A stretch of 64,000 bases of DNA from Nocardioides luteus (lineage in GTDB: Bacteria; Actinomycetota; Actinomycetes; Propionibacteriales; Nocardioidaceae). The notes beneath the pieces were generated by a model, which had not been told where the DNA came from, ran no database searches, and saw only the letters and a list, made by a program, of their open reading frames with translations. This document shows, one piece after another, positions 1-8,460 of the stretch. Every line of letters begins with the position of its first letter. Position 1 is the first letter of the stretch. The position numbers and the translations under genes are program-made. Location of the stretch: NCBI RefSeq assembly GCF_015752315.1, contig NZ_JADOVJ010000001.1, positions 4,642,501 through 4,706,500 of the forward strand. The letters run 5' to 3'.

Positions 1-1
1 C

Positions 2-325
2 GGCTCCGGGGGCCGCGCCCTGACCGCACCGCAGGCCCAGCAGGTCGCCCTGGCCCGGCTCGTCCTCGCCGATCCGCACACCCTGGTGCTGGACGAGGCG
101 ACCTCGCTGATCGACCCCCGCGCCGCCCGGCACCTGGAGCGGTCGCTGGCCGCGGTGCTGGAGGGACGTACGGTCATCGCGATCGCCCATCGGCTCTTCT
201 CCGCCCATGACGCCGATCGTGTCGCCGTGGTCGAGGACGGCCGGATCACCGAGTTCGGCCCTCACGACGAGCTCGTCGCCTCCCGCGGGTCCTATGCCCG
301 GCTCTGGGACTCCTGGCGCACCTGA
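2..325 (+). CDS. ABC exporter ATPase, C-terminal fragment (5' end outside window)
   Basis: This is the end of the nucleotide-binding domain of an ABC transporter; the gene begins before the window. Reading from base 2, the visible part has a weak signature region (LTAPQAQQVALAR, in place of the usual LSGGQ-type motif), a good Walker B (TLVLDEATS), a D-loop (SLID) and the switch histidine in IAIAHRL. The order and the ending EFGPHDELVASRGSYARLW are typical of multidrug or peptide exporters with fused membrane and ATPase domains. The degenerate signature suggests one half of a heterodimeric exporter with a non-equivalent ATP site. That is an inference, because the membrane domain is not in view. 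Confidence 0.85.
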   Translation, partial: GSGGRALTAPQAQQVALARLVLADPHTLVLDEATSLIDPRAARHLERSLAAVLEGRTVIAIAHRLFSAHDADRVAVVEDGRITEFGPHDELVASRGSYARLWDSWRT

Positions 326-334
326 CCTCGCGGC

Positions 335-1117
335 TCAGCTCGGGTACATCCCGCTGGTCACGTTGAGCCAGGTGCCGGTGATAGCCCCGGCGCCGTCGGA
401 GGCGAGGAAGGTCGCGGTGTCGGCGACCTCCTTCAGCCGCGGGGACCGCTCGGTCATCCGCAGCCCGTCGAGGTTCGCCCGGATCCCCGCGAGCGCCTCC
501 TCCGGGAGCCGCGTCCCGAGGACCCGCTCGAACTTCTCCGCGGTGAAGGTCTCGGTGATCCCGGCCGTCCAGATCCCCACGACGCGTACGCCGGAGGGCC
601 CGACCTCGGCCGCCAGGTCACGGACCAGCGCGTCGAGCGCACCGTCGGCGGCACTGGTCCCACCCATCCCGGGGGCCGAGCCGCGCGCGGAGCCGGAGTC
701 GAGCGCGATCACGACGCCTCGCTTCTGCCCCACCATCTGCCGGGCCGCCGCGCGGGCGGTGTGGAAGGAGCCGGTGATGCCGCGGAGGACCGGCTGGGTG
801 TAGTCGGCGGCCGAGATCTCCAGCAGCGCCTGCCCCTGGATGTCGCCACGGTCGGCGACGTTGAACGAGATGTCGAGCGAGCCGGTCTCGGCGACGACCC
901 GCTCGACGAAGGCGACCACGGCGTCCTCGTCGAGGATGTCGACCACGCCGTAGCCGGCGGCACCGACCTCCTCGGCCCTGGCCGCGAGCGTGGCCTCGGT
1001 ACGACCGGCCAGATAGACCGTGGCGCCCGCCTCGGCGAAGGCCTTCGCGGTGCTCGATCCGATGTCCCCCGCGCCGCCCCAGACGATGGCGGTGCGGTCC
1101 TGAAGCTGTGCGTTCAC
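335..1117 (-). CDS. SDR-fold protein lacking the usual catalytic residues
   Basis: A 260-residue Rossmann-fold protein of the short-chain dehydrogenase/reductase (SDR) family. The cofactor loop is GGAGDIG (residues 14-20) and the C-terminus has the usual SDR end (ITGTWLNVTSGMYPS). The active site is not standard: at the YxxxK position the sequence reads TSAAD (154-158), so both Tyr and Lys are missing, and the NNAG motif is NVAD (86-89). It may bind NAD(P)H without classical SDR catalysis. I chose the GTG at 1117, which has an AGGAG box 5 nt upstream, over an in-frame GTG at 1144. It lies 109 bp downstream of the sigma-factor gene on the same strand and may be co-transcribed with it. Confidence 0.8.
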   Translation of the reverse strand: MNAQLQDRTAIVWGGAGDIGSSTAKAFAEAGATVYLAGRTEATLAARAEEVGAAGYGVVDILDEDAVVAFVERVVAETGSLDISFNVADRGDIQGQALLEISAADYTQPVLRGITGSFHTARAAARQMVGQKRGVVIALDSGSARGSAPGMGGTSAADGALDALVRDLAAEVGPSGVRVVGIWTAGITETFTAEKFERVLGTRLPEEALAGIRANLDGLRMTERSPRLKEVADTATFLASDGAGAITGTWLNVTSGMYPS

Positions 1118-1226
1118 GATGTCTCCTGAGGTGTCCTCACGCACCCGGTGTGCGTGATCTGACCGTTAGGACGTACGCCACCTCGTCCACTCATCGGGTG
1201 CGCCCGAACTTTTTTCTGGTCCGTGC

Positions 1227-2201
1227 TCAGGTCAGCGCCTGCGGGAGCCCGAAGGCGGGGAAGAGATGCGGTTCGAACGTGGTGATCTGAGCGATCCTGC
1301 CGTCGACCACGCGGAGCACGTCGAGCGTCTGCGGGCGGTAGATCGTCGTCCCCGGGCGGCGTACGTAGCCCGCGACCGCCGGCATCCGGTTGGCGCTCGC
1401 CGGGACGAAGCGCCACTCCCCCAGGTAGGTCGGCGAGGACGGGTCCAGGTTGGGCAGCACGAAGTCGATCAGCGCCTGCCGGGTGGAGAACCAGAACGGG
1501 TTCGGCGGCATGGTCAGCACCGCGTCGCTGGTCAGCAGGTCGGTGATCCCCTCGCGCCAGTTGCTCTCCCCCGCGGCGATGTAGGCGTCGATGACCTTGC
1601 GCTCCTCCTCGGTCGGCCCCTCGGTGCGCCAGGCCGACCGGTCCTCGGGGAGGTGACGGCGCAGCGCGGGCTTGGCGCGCTGGAGCAGCGAGTTGACCGT
1701 GGCGACACTGACGTCGAGCGCGGCCGCGGTGTCGGCGGCCGACCAGCCGAGCACCTCCCGGAAGACGAAGACCGCCCGCTGCTGCGGGGTCAAGTGCTGG
1801 ATCGCGGTCAGGAAGACCAGCTCGATCGTCTCCCGTGCGACCGCCTCCTCCTCGGGGCGCTCCGGCTCCAGCAGGGAGTCGGGGAACGGCTGGAGCCACT
1901 CCAGCAGCTCCGGGGGCTCACCGGTGCCGTGGTCGAACCCCGGCAGCGCGGCGTACGTTCTCGGGCGTCGCTCGTTGCGGCGCAGGAAGTCGAGGCAGGT
2001 GTTGGTCGCGATCCGGTAGAGCCACGCTCGCATCGCCTCGGGGTCGGTCAGCTGGTCACGGCGCTCCCACGCCTTGACCAGCGTCTCCTGCACCAGGTCC
2101 TCGGCCTCGTCGAAGCTCGCCACCATCCGGTAGCAGTGCACCCTCAGCTCACGCCGGTGCTTCTCGGCGGCCTCCGCGAACGGGTCGGTCGTCACGCTCA
2201 T
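1227..2201 (-). CDS. ECF RNA polymerase sigma factor with SnoaL-like C-terminal domain
   Basis: A 324-residue extracytoplasmic-function sigma factor. Region 2 spans about residues 10-80 (YRMVASFDEAEDLVQETLVKAW, then RAWLYRIATNTCLDFLRR). Region 4 spans about 125-180 (LTPQQRAVFVFREVLGWSAA, then a helix-turn-helix with VSVATVNSLLQRA). The last 120 residues resemble a SnoaL/NTF2-like domain (IDAYIAAGESNWREGITDLL, VDGRIAQITTFEP), as in SigG/SigJ-type ECF factors, where this tail is thought to control activity in place of a separate anti-sigma factor. No anti-sigma gene is next to it. Translation is probably leaderless: TACGCT lies 7 nt before the ATG. The SDR-fold gene follows on the same strand. 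Confidence 0.9.
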   Translation of the reverse strand: MSVTTDPFAEAAEKHRRELRVHCYRMVASFDEAEDLVQETLVKAWERRDQLTDPEAMRAWLYRIATNTCLDFLRRNERRPRTYAALPGFDHGTGEPPELLEWLQPFPDSLLEPERPEEEAVARETIELVFLTAIQHLTPQQRAVFVFREVLGWSAADTAAALDVSVATVNSLLQRAKPALRRHLPEDRSAWRTEGPTEEERKVIDAYIAAGESNWREGITDLLTSDAVLTMPPNPFWFSTRQALIDFVLPNLDPSSPTYLGEWRFVPASANRMPAVAGYVRRPGTTIYRPQTLDVLRVVDGRIAQITTFEPHLFPAFGLPQALT

Positions 2202-2208
2202 GGCTGGG

Positions 2209-2214
2209 AGCGTA
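2209..2214 (-). promoter_or_regulatory. -10 element for leaderless ECF sigma gene
   Basis: TACGCT on the minus strand, followed by 7 nt and then the ATG at 2201. This TANNNT-N6/7-RTG layout is typical of actinobacterial leaderless transcripts. No Shine-Dalgarno sequence is present. Confidence 0.55.
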
Positions 2215-2314
2215 GAGCCTCACGTCGGCACCGGAAACGGAATTCGCAACCGATCTCAAACAGGTGCAACGCAAGTTAAATGAAGGGCGTAGTAGGTATG
2301 TGGGGCGGTCCTCC

Positions 2315-2349
2315 CAGGGCCCCGGCTCTGATTCCCAGCCGGGGCCCTG
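2315..2349. terminator. 13-bp GC-rich stem-loop between sigma gene and fgd1
   Basis: CAGGGCCCCGGCT (2315-2327) pairs perfectly with AGCCGGGGCCCTG (2337-2349) around a 9-nt loop. It lies 27 bp past the fgd1 stop codon on the minus strand and before the sigma-gene promoter region. There is no U-tract, so it is a probable factor-assisted or GC-only terminator for fgd1. The rest of 2215-2375 shows nothing else clear. Confidence 0.55.
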
Positions 2350-2375
2350 GCCTTGCCCGGGGCCCAGGGTCAGGC

Positions 2376-3380
2376 TCAGATGAGAGCCCGGAGCTTGGGG
2401 AGGATCTCCTCACCGTAGAGCTTCAGGAACTTCGCCTGGTCCGGACCCGGAGCGTGGAAGACCAGGTGGGTGAAGCCCATGTCGAGGTATTCCTTGATCC
2501 GGGCGACGTGCTCGTCCGGGTCGGTCGACACGATGAACCGCTTGGCGGTCGCCTCGGTCGGGAGCGCGTCGGCGAGACGCTGCATCTCCACCGGGTCCTC
2601 GACGGAGTGCTTCTGCTCGGGGGTGAGGCCGAGGGCGCCCCAAAAGCGAGTGGCCTCCATCGCCTGCTCGAGGTCGTGGTCGAAGGAGACCTTGACCTCG
2701 ATCATCATGTCGACGTCCTCCGGCTTGCGGCCGGAGAGCTCGATCCCGGTGCGCACGGCCGGGAGCAGCGTCTCGGTGTAGAGCTCGGCGCCCTTGCCGG
2801 AGGTGGTGATGTAGCCGTCACCGGCACGGCCGGCGTACTTCGTCGCCGCCGGACCCGAGCCCGCCAGGTAGATCGGGACCGGGGTGGAGGGCTTGTCGTA
2901 GATGGTGGCCCGGTCGAGCTGGTAGTAGTCGCCCTCGAAGGTGACCCGGTCCTCGGACCAGAGCTTCTTGATCACCCGCACGGCCTCGCGGAACCGCGCG
3001 AAGCGCACCTTGCCCTCGGGCCACTCCACACCCAGCGGCGCCTCGTTCATCGCCTCACCGGTGCCCATCCCGAGCACGACGCGGTCGGGGAAAAGCGAGC
3101 CCAGGGTCGCGAACGACTGCGCCACGATCGCCGGGTGGTAGCGGAACGTCGGGGTGAGCACCGAGGTGCCCATCACGATCCGCTCCGTGCGCGCGCCGAG
3201 CGCGCCCAGCCAGGTCATCGCGAACGGCGCGTGTCCGCCGTCGTGTCGCCAGGGCTGGAGATGGTCGGAGATGAAGACCGAGTCGAAACCCTGCTCCTCC
3301 GCCATCACGCCGTAGTTCAGCAGCTCCGTCGGTGCGAACTGCTCGTTGGACGCCTTGTATCCGAACCTGATCTCCGTCAC
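2376..3380 (-). CDS. fgd1: F420-dependent glucose-6-phosphate dehydrogenase
   Basis: A 334-residue luciferase-like TIM-barrel enzyme that closely follows Mycobacterium tuberculosis FGD1 from memory: the N-terminus has GYKASNEQFAP, followed by HLQPWRHDGGHAPFAMTW, GTSVLTPTFRYHPA, GTGEAMNE, KYAGRAGDGYITTSGKG, EQKHSVEDP and HLVFHAPGPDQ. FGD oxidises glucose-6-phosphate to 6-phosphogluconolactone and reduces F420 to F420H2, supplying the cell's deazaflavin reductases. The start is a GTG with no Shine-Dalgarno; TACCGT lies 6 nt upstream, so it is probably leaderless. It is divergent from another F420-type oxidoreductase only 23 bp away. fbiC, needed to make F420, lies 7 kb downstream. Confidence 0.93.
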   Translation of the reverse strand: MTEIRFGYKASNEQFAPTELLNYGVMAEEQGFDSVFISDHLQPWRHDGGHAPFAMTWLGALGARTERIVMGTSVLTPTFRYHPAIVAQSFATLGSLFPDRVVLGMGTGEAMNEAPLGVEWPEGKVRFARFREAVRVIKKLWSEDRVTFEGDYYQLDRATIYDKPSTPVPIYLAGSGPAATKYAGRAGDGYITTSGKGAELYTETLLPAVRTGIELSGRKPEDVDMMIEVKVSFDHDLEQAMEATRFWGALGLTPEQKHSVEDPVEMQRLADALPTEATAKRFIVSTDPDEHVARIKEYLDMGFTHLVFHAPGPDQAKFLKLYGEEILPKLRALI

Positions 3381-3386
3381 GCGCCC

Positions 3387-3396
3387 ACGGTAGCCT
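3387..3396. promoter_or_regulatory. overlapping bidirectional -10 elements
   Basis: TACCGT (minus strand, 3392-3387) stands 6 nt before the GTG at 3380. TAGCCT (plus strand, 3391-3396) stands 7 nt before the ATG at 3404. The two hexamers share the central TA dinucleotide. The whole gap between the divergent coding regions is 23 bp, so both messages should be leaderless. Confidence 0.6.
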
Positions 3397-3403
3397 CCCC
3401 TTC

Positions 3404-4444
3404 ATGAAGCTTGCGATGCCCTTGACCTACTTCGGCAACCCGCGTGACACCGCAGACCAGGTCGTCGGCCTGGAGAAAGCAGGGCTCGACCAGCTCTGGG
3501 TCGCCGAGCCGTACGGCTTCGACGCGGTCTCGCTGCTCGGCTACCTGGCCGCGAAGACCGAGACGGTCGAGCTCGGCGCAGGCATCCTCAACATCTACAG
3601 CCGTACGCCGGGAGCACTGCTCCAGACCGCAGCCGGTCTCGACAACGTCTCCGGCGGGCGCGCGATCCTGGGCCTCGGCGCGAGCGGGCCTCAGGTCATC
3701 GAGGGCTTCCACGGTGTGGCGTACGACAAGCCATTGGCCCGCACCCGCGAGATCATCGGGCTCCTGCGCGCCGGGCTGCGCGGTGAGCGGCTGCAGAGCG
3801 ACGGGCTCTACAAGATCCCGCTGCCGGCCGACCAGGGCACCGGGCTCGGCAAGCCGCTCAAGCTGCTCAACCGGCCCGAGCGCGCCGACACCCCGATCTG
3901 GGTCGCCGCGCTGGGTGACAACAACGTCGCCATGACCGCCGAGGTCGCCGACGGCTGGCTGCCGTTCCAGTTCCTGCCCGACAAGGCCCGCGACGTCTGG
4001 GGCGAGGCGATCGACAAGGGCCTGGCCAAGCGCTCGCCCGACCTCAAGCCCCTCGAGATCTCCGCCGGCGGCCTGCTCGCGATCACCGACGACCCCGACG
4101 AGGCCAAGCGTCACCGCGACACGATGCGCGGCCTGCTGGCGCTGTACGTCGGCGGCATGGGCGCCCGCGGCAAGAACTTCTACAACGACATGGCCGTGAA
4201 GTACGGCTTCGGCGACGCGGCCAAGAAGATCCAGGACCTCTACCTCGACGGCCACAAGCGCGACGCCGAGGCCGAGGTGCCCGAGGCCTGGCTCGAGGCG
4301 GGCAACCTGGTCGGACCGGAGTCGTTCGTGAAGGAGCGGATCGCGGCGTTCAAGGAGGCCGGCGTGACCAGCCTCCAGGTCACTCCCGCCGCCGGCACCG
4401 ACGGTCTCGCGTCGATCGCCCAGGTCAAGGAGTGGCTGGTCTGA
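3404..4444 (+). CDS. LLM-class F420-dependent oxidoreductase
   Basis: A 346-residue luciferase-like monooxygenase (LLM) fold protein of the F420-dependent type. It begins MKLAMPLTYFGNP and has the barrel motifs GLDQLWVAEPYGFDAVSLLGYLA, LGAGILNIYSRTP and GRAILGLGASGPQVIEGFHG, then PIWVAALGDNN and EVADGWLPFQFLP. Its nearest functional relatives are probably mycobacterial F420-dependent reductases such as the Rv3520c group, but the substrate cannot be read from sequence. It faces fgd1 across a 23-bp shared promoter, so supply of F420H2 and its use may be co-regulated. There is no ribosome-binding site, in keeping with a leaderless start. Confidence 0.85.
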   Translation: MKLAMPLTYFGNPRDTADQVVGLEKAGLDQLWVAEPYGFDAVSLLGYLAAKTETVELGAGILNIYSRTPGALLQTAAGLDNVSGGRAILGLGASGPQVIEGFHGVAYDKPLARTREIIGLLRAGLRGERLQSDGLYKIPLPADQGTGLGKPLKLLNRPERADTPIWVAALGDNNVAMTAEVADGWLPFQFLPDKARDVWGEAIDKGLAKRSPDLKPLEISAGGLLAITDDPDEAKRHRDTMRGLLALYVGGMGARGKNFYNDMAVKYGFGDAAKKIQDLYLDGHKRDAEAEVPEAWLEAGNLVGPESFVKERIAAFKEAGVTSLQVTPAAGTDGLASIAQVKEWLV

Positions 4445-4537
4445 CCTCCCCGGCCGGCTGTGACCTCGCTTACCCCCACGGCCGGCCCGGCCGTCCCCCT
4501 GTGACCTTGCCCCCACGGGCATTGGTTGCATGGACGC

Positions 4538-6793
4538 ATGTCTGAGCGGATCGGCGCCCAACTCGCGACCAGCATCACCGGACCCGTCACGAAATGGGTC
4601 GTGCTCGGCTTCTGGCTGGTGATGCTGGTCCTGATGGGTCCGCTGACCGGCAAGCTCGGCGACGTCGAGTCCCACGACAACTCCGACTGGCTCCCGGCCA
4701 ACGCGGAGTCGACCCGGGCGATCGACGAGCTCGCCAAGGTGCAGGACCCCGACGACCTGACCACCACGATCGTCTACCACCGCGAGGGCGGCCTGACGAA
4801 GGCCGACTACACCGCGATCGTGCTGCAGATCCCGGAGATCGCGTCCTTGGACGGGGTGGTCACCCAGGAGAGCAAGCCCGATCAGCCGGTGATGCCGGCG
4901 ATCGCCTACCCGACCGGCGAGAAGAAGGGCCAGAAGCAGGGTCTGGTCTCCGCCGACGGCGAGGTCGCCACGGTCTCGCTCGTGGTCAACTACGCCGACG
5001 AGGACCCGACCGCGCTGCTCGACCTGCGCGACGACCTGGTCGAGCTGACCGAGATCGACGGCGTCGACGTCTACATCGGCGGTGCCGGCGGCTCCACCGC
5101 CGACCAGATGGAGGCGGGTGCCGGGATCGGCGGCGCGCTGCTCTACGCGGCTGCCGGCGTGGTCATCGTGATCCTGCTGATCACCTACCGCAGCCCGGTG
5201 CTCTGGTTCCTCCCGCTCGTCTCGGTGCTGGTCGCGCTGGTCGTGTCGATGGGCGTCGTCTACCTCTGCGCGAAGTACGCCGGGCTGACCCTCAACCAGA
5301 TGAACCGGGCCATCCTCGACGTGCTCGTCTTCGGCGCCGGCACCGACTACGCCCTGCTGCTCATCGCCCGATATCGCGAGGAGCTCGGCCGCCACCAGGA
5401 CCGGCACGTCGCGATGGCGGCGGCGCTGCGCGGCTCGGCGCCCGCGATCATCGCCTCGGCCGGCACCGTCACGGTCGGCATGCTCGGCCTGATGGTCGCC
5501 ACCATGGGCTCGACCGCCAGCCTCGGACCGGTCTGCGCGATCGGCATCGTCGCCGGCCTCGTGGTGATGCTGACCCTGCTCCCGGCGCTGCTGGTGATCA
5601 CGGGTCGCTGGGTGTTCTGGCCGGTCAGGCCGGCGTACGGCACCACCGGCGAGAAGCACGGCGGCATCTGGACCCGTCTGGGCGGGTGGATCCGGAAGCG
5701 GCCGCGAGCGGTCTGGATCGGCACCGCCGCGGTGCTGCTGGCCTGCTGCGGCGGGCTCTCGATGCTCAACATCACCACGCTGGACAGCTCGGAGACCTAC
5801 ACCAAGGACTTCCCCTCGCTGATCGGCGACCGGGTGCTCGAGGAGCACGCCCTCGGCGACCCGTCCAACCCGATCCAGGTGGTCTCCGCCCCGGGCAGCG
5901 AGAAGGACGTCGCCGAGGCGCTGACGAAGGCGGGCTACGACGGCGTCACGCCGGTCACCGACGGCACGCACGAGGTCGCGCTGACCGCGGTCCCGCTGTC
6001 CACCGACCCGATGTCGAAGGCCTCGTTCGACACCGTCGAGGACGTACGCAGCGTGGTCCACTCCGTCGAGGGCGCCGACGCGCTCGCCACCGGCACCGCC
6101 GCGATCCAGCTCGACATGGCCTCGGCGACCGACCGGGACACCCGGGTCGTGATGCCGCTGGTGCTGGGCCTGGTGCTGATCATCTTGATGATCCTGCTCC
6201 GCTCGGTCCTCTCCCCGCTGCTCCTGATGGCCACGGTCGTGCTGAGCTTCGGCGCCGCGCTCGGCCTCTCGGCGGTCATCTTCGACGCGATGGGCTTCGC
6301 CGGCCAGGGTCGCGAGTTCCCGCTGTTCGTCTTCGTCTTCCTGGTCGCGCTGGGCATCGACTACAACATCTTCCTGATGCACCGGGTCCGCGAGGAGGTC
6401 GTCGAGCACGGCGACACCCGACGGGCCTCGCTGGTCGCCCTCTCGGCGACCGGTGGGGTGATCACCAGCGCCGGCATGGTCCTGGCCGCGACGTTCGCGG
6501 TGCTCACCACGCTGCCGCACGTGAGCTTCATCGAGATCGGCCTGGCGATCGCCCTCGGCGTGCTCCTCGACACCCTCGTCGTCCGCTCCGTCCTGGTCAC
6601 CGCCATCAACCTCGACCTCGGCGACGTCATCTGGTGGCCGAGCAGGCTGACCGGCGGGCGAAGGGTCGCTCGTTCCTCCCACCCGGCTGGCGGCCCGCCG
6701 ATGCCCCCGCACGGGTACGCGCCCAGGCCCCCGCGAGACCTCCGGGGCCACCCGCCGCCGCAGCAGCGTCCGCGCGCTCCCGGCCGGTACTGA
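4538..6793 (+). CDS. MMPL/RND family transporter
   Basis: A 751-residue inner-membrane exporter of the MmpL (RND) family, with the usual two halves of one TM helix, a periplasmic loop and a five-TM bundle. TM1 is near residues 15-37. The proton-relay Asp-Tyr pairs are visible in TM4 (GAGTDYALLL, D270-Y271) and TM10 (LGIDYNIFL, D608-Y609). MmpL proteins export lipids or siderophores using proton motive force; the cargo here is unknown. The last 45 residues form a Pro/Arg-rich cytoplasmic tail (PPHGYAPRPPRDLRG). I prefer the ATG at 4538; a TTG at 4526 would add four residues. It is shorter than mycobacterial MmpLs (about 950 residues) and resembles the small Streptomyces/Nocardioides type. Confidence 0.9.
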   Translation: MSERIGAQLATSITGPVTKWVVLGFWLVMLVLMGPLTGKLGDVESHDNSDWLPANAESTRAIDELAKVQDPDDLTTTIVYHREGGLTKADYTAIVLQIPEIASLDGVVTQESKPDQPVMPAIAYPTGEKKGQKQGLVSADGEVATVSLVVNYADEDPTALLDLRDDLVELTEIDGVDVYIGGAGGSTADQMEAGAGIGGALLYAAAGVVIVILLITYRSPVLWFLPLVSVLVALVVSMGVVYLCAKYAGLTLNQMNRAILDVLVFGAGTDYALLLIARYREELGRHQDRHVAMAAALRGSAPAIIASAGTVTVGMLGLMVATMGSTASLGPVCAIGIVAGLVVMLTLLPALLVITGRWVFWPVRPAYGTTGEKHGGIWTRLGGWIRKRPRAVWIGTAAVLLACCGGLSMLNITTLDSSETYTKDFPSLIGDRVLEEHALGDPSNPIQVVSAPGSEKDVAEALTKAGYDGVTPVTDGTHEVALTAVPLSTDPMSKASFDTVEDVRSVVHSVEGADALATGTAAIQLDMASATDRDTRVVMPLVLGLVLIILMILLRSVLSPLLLMATVVLSFGAALGLSAVIFDAMGFAGQGREFPLFVFVFLVALGIDYNIFLMHRVREEVVEHGDTRRASLVALSATGGVITSAGMVLAATFAVLTTLPHVSFIEIGLAIALGVLLDTLVVRSVLVTAINLDLGDVIWWPSRLTGGRRVARSSHPAGGPPMPPHGYAPRPPRDLRGHPPPQQRPRAPGRY

Positions 6794-6824
6794 GGTCTCG
6801 GCTGCGAATTCGGCGAAGTGTCTT

Positions 6825-6830
6825 TACGAT
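6825..6830 (+). promoter_or_regulatory. possible -10 element for 6895 gene
   Basis: TACGAT, about 65 bp before the ATG at 6895. An identical TACGAT lies 30 bp before the paralogous gene at 14109. No convincing -35 is visible at either site. Confidence 0.3.
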
Positions 6831-6894
6831 GTGCCCTACGACTCGGGTCGCTCGGCCCGGTCGCTCCACTTCACTGACATGCGGGGCGTGCGAC

Positions 6895-8349
6895 ATGGGG
6901 CCAGACGACCAGGACAAGACGAGACCCGGTACGCCGCGGCCCACCCCGCCGCCGACGCCCGAGCCCGCGAACCCGGTCGACCCGGACGCGACCCGGATCC
7001 CCAGCGCGCGCCCCACCCCGCCGCCGCCTCCGCCCCCTCCGCCGACCGTTCCCCCGGCTGGGCCGCCGACTGCTCCGCCGCCGTCGTCTCCTCCGCCTGC
7101 CGGGCCCCCGACGGCCCAGCCACCGGCGGCCCAGCCCCCGGCAGCACCGCCCCCGCCGCCACCCACGATGGCGATGCCGGCGGCACCGCCGAGCGGCTAC
7201 GGCCCGCCTCCGGCACAGCCGCCGGTCACGTACGGCTCGGCCTACGGGCTGCCGCCGCACCACCAGCCGAAGACGAGCAACAAGGGGCTGCTGATCGGTC
7301 TGGGTGCCGCGGGCGCGGTGGTGCTGGTCGCGCTGCTCGGCACCGGGGCGTGGGCGTTCTTCACCGGGCGACTGGGCTTCGGGCCGCTGAGCGCCGAGGA
7401 CAAGAAGGCGGTGACCGCCATCGCCGCGGACGCGCCGAAGCCGGCCTGGGCCTCCGAGGGTGACGCGAAGTGCGCCGCTGAGCAGCTGGTCAAGGACGAG
7501 CGCAGCGACGCTCTGCGGAAGGCCGGGCTGATCCAGACCAGCGGCGAGACCGTCACCTACACCGGCGCCTGGCGCGGGCAGCAGGCGACGACGTACTCCG
7601 AGGGTCTGCTCTCGTGCGCCGGCGACTGGAGCAAGGCGATCGGCACGGAGTGGGCACTGGCCGACACCGGCTGTCTCGGCGACGTCGACGAGTCCGCGAT
7701 GGCCGGCTTGATCACCTCCCAGGTGATGGAGGTCGAGGACGCCGGCGTCCAGAAGAAGGCCGACGAGGCCGTCTCGGCGCTGGACGAGTGCTACGCCAGC
7801 GACGAGCTCACCGAGCCGACCGCGACGGCGACGCCTGCCGTGCTCGGCGTCGACTTCTCCGTCAAGGGCCCGGCCGTCGAGGGCAGCGAGGTGGTCCTGC
7901 GGGCGAAGTCCGCCGACGCCACCGAGTGGACCCCGGTGTCGGGCGGGAAGGTCAACATCCCCGTGCGCGAGGGCGGCCAGGAGGGCTGCGCCACGTTCGA
8001 GGCGTCGATCAGCTATCCCTGGGGCACCACGAAGACCAGCGAGACCGAGGCCTGCGGCAAGGCGAAGGACCGCCGGCTGTGGTGGACGAAGGACAAGTCC
8101 TGCGCCCAGCCGAAGTTCGCCCCGTGCAGCTCCTGGACGCTCCACTACGAAGGCTACGAGCTCCTCTCCAGCGTCACGATCAAGCTGAAGCTCAACGGCG
8201 GCAACTGCCAGTCGGCGTCGGGTAGGTGCTCGGACACCGCGTTCGTCACCAAGCCGAGCGGCACCTGGACGAACTGGACCGCACCCAAGGGTTGGAAGGA
8301 CCGGTTCACGGCCGAGGTCGACGGACTCACCGCCGTACTTCCTAACTAA
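6895..8349 (+). CDS. membrane-anchored ten-cysteine ectodomain protein, paralogue 1
   Basis: A 484-residue protein of no family I recognise. Residues 1-125 are cytoplasmic and extremely Pro-rich (several runs of 5-9 Pro). A single TM helix lies at about 131-152 (GLLIGLGAAGAVVLVALLGT), followed by the juxtamembrane GAWAFFTGRLGFGPL. Residues 165-484 form an extracellular domain with ten cysteines (193, 241, 260, 299, 365, 387, 403, 411, 438, 445). All ten align with cysteines in the kinase at 8461 and the protein at 14109. Shared landmarks are KPAWASEGDAKCAAE, YTGAW, LDECY, YPWGT and CGKA. The ATG at 6895 follows a weak GGGG box; an upstream in-frame ATG at 6829 is possible. It lies 111 bp before the kinase gene. 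Confidence 0.85.
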   Translation: MGPDDQDKTRPGTPRPTPPPTPEPANPVDPDATRIPSARPTPPPPPPPPPTVPPAGPPTAPPPSSPPPAGPPTAQPPAAQPPAAPPPPPPTMAMPAAPPSGYGPPPAQPPVTYGSAYGLPPHHQPKTSNKGLLIGLGAAGAVVLVALLGTGAWAFFTGRLGFGPLSAEDKKAVTAIAADAPKPAWASEGDAKCAAEQLVKDERSDALRKAGLIQTSGETVTYTGAWRGQQATTYSEGLLSCAGDWSKAIGTEWALADTGCLGDVDESAMAGLITSQVMEVEDAGVQKKADEAVSALDECYASDELTEPTATATPAVLGVDFSVKGPAVEGSEVVLRAKSADATEWTPVSGGKVNIPVREGGQEGCATFEASISYPWGTTKTSETEACGKAKDRRLWWTKDKSCAQPKFAPCSSWTLHYEGYELLSSVTIKLKLNGGNCQSASGRCSDTAFVTKPSGTWTNWTAPKGWKDRFTAEVDGLTAVLPN

Positions 8350-8460
8350 CGCCTTAACAATTGGTCTCGCCCGTGGCGTTGGAGCACGACGATCGTTGAC
8401 GGGACGCTAGGGTTTCGGCAGACGTCATTCGGGTAAAAAAGTCAGGGCGAGGTTCTAAAG

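Noticed and set aside
3377..6751. A very long open frame (about 1,120 codons) on the minus strand opposite fgd1, the LLM reductase and mmpL
   Set aside because: It runs antisense to three well-supported genes and its translation is a low-complexity Asp/Arg/Gly/His mix, typical of high-GC antisense frames.
6955..7190. Proline-codon-rich run that might be a DNA repeat array
   Set aside because: The repeats are irregular and explained by the poly-Pro cytoplasmic tail of the 6895 protein.
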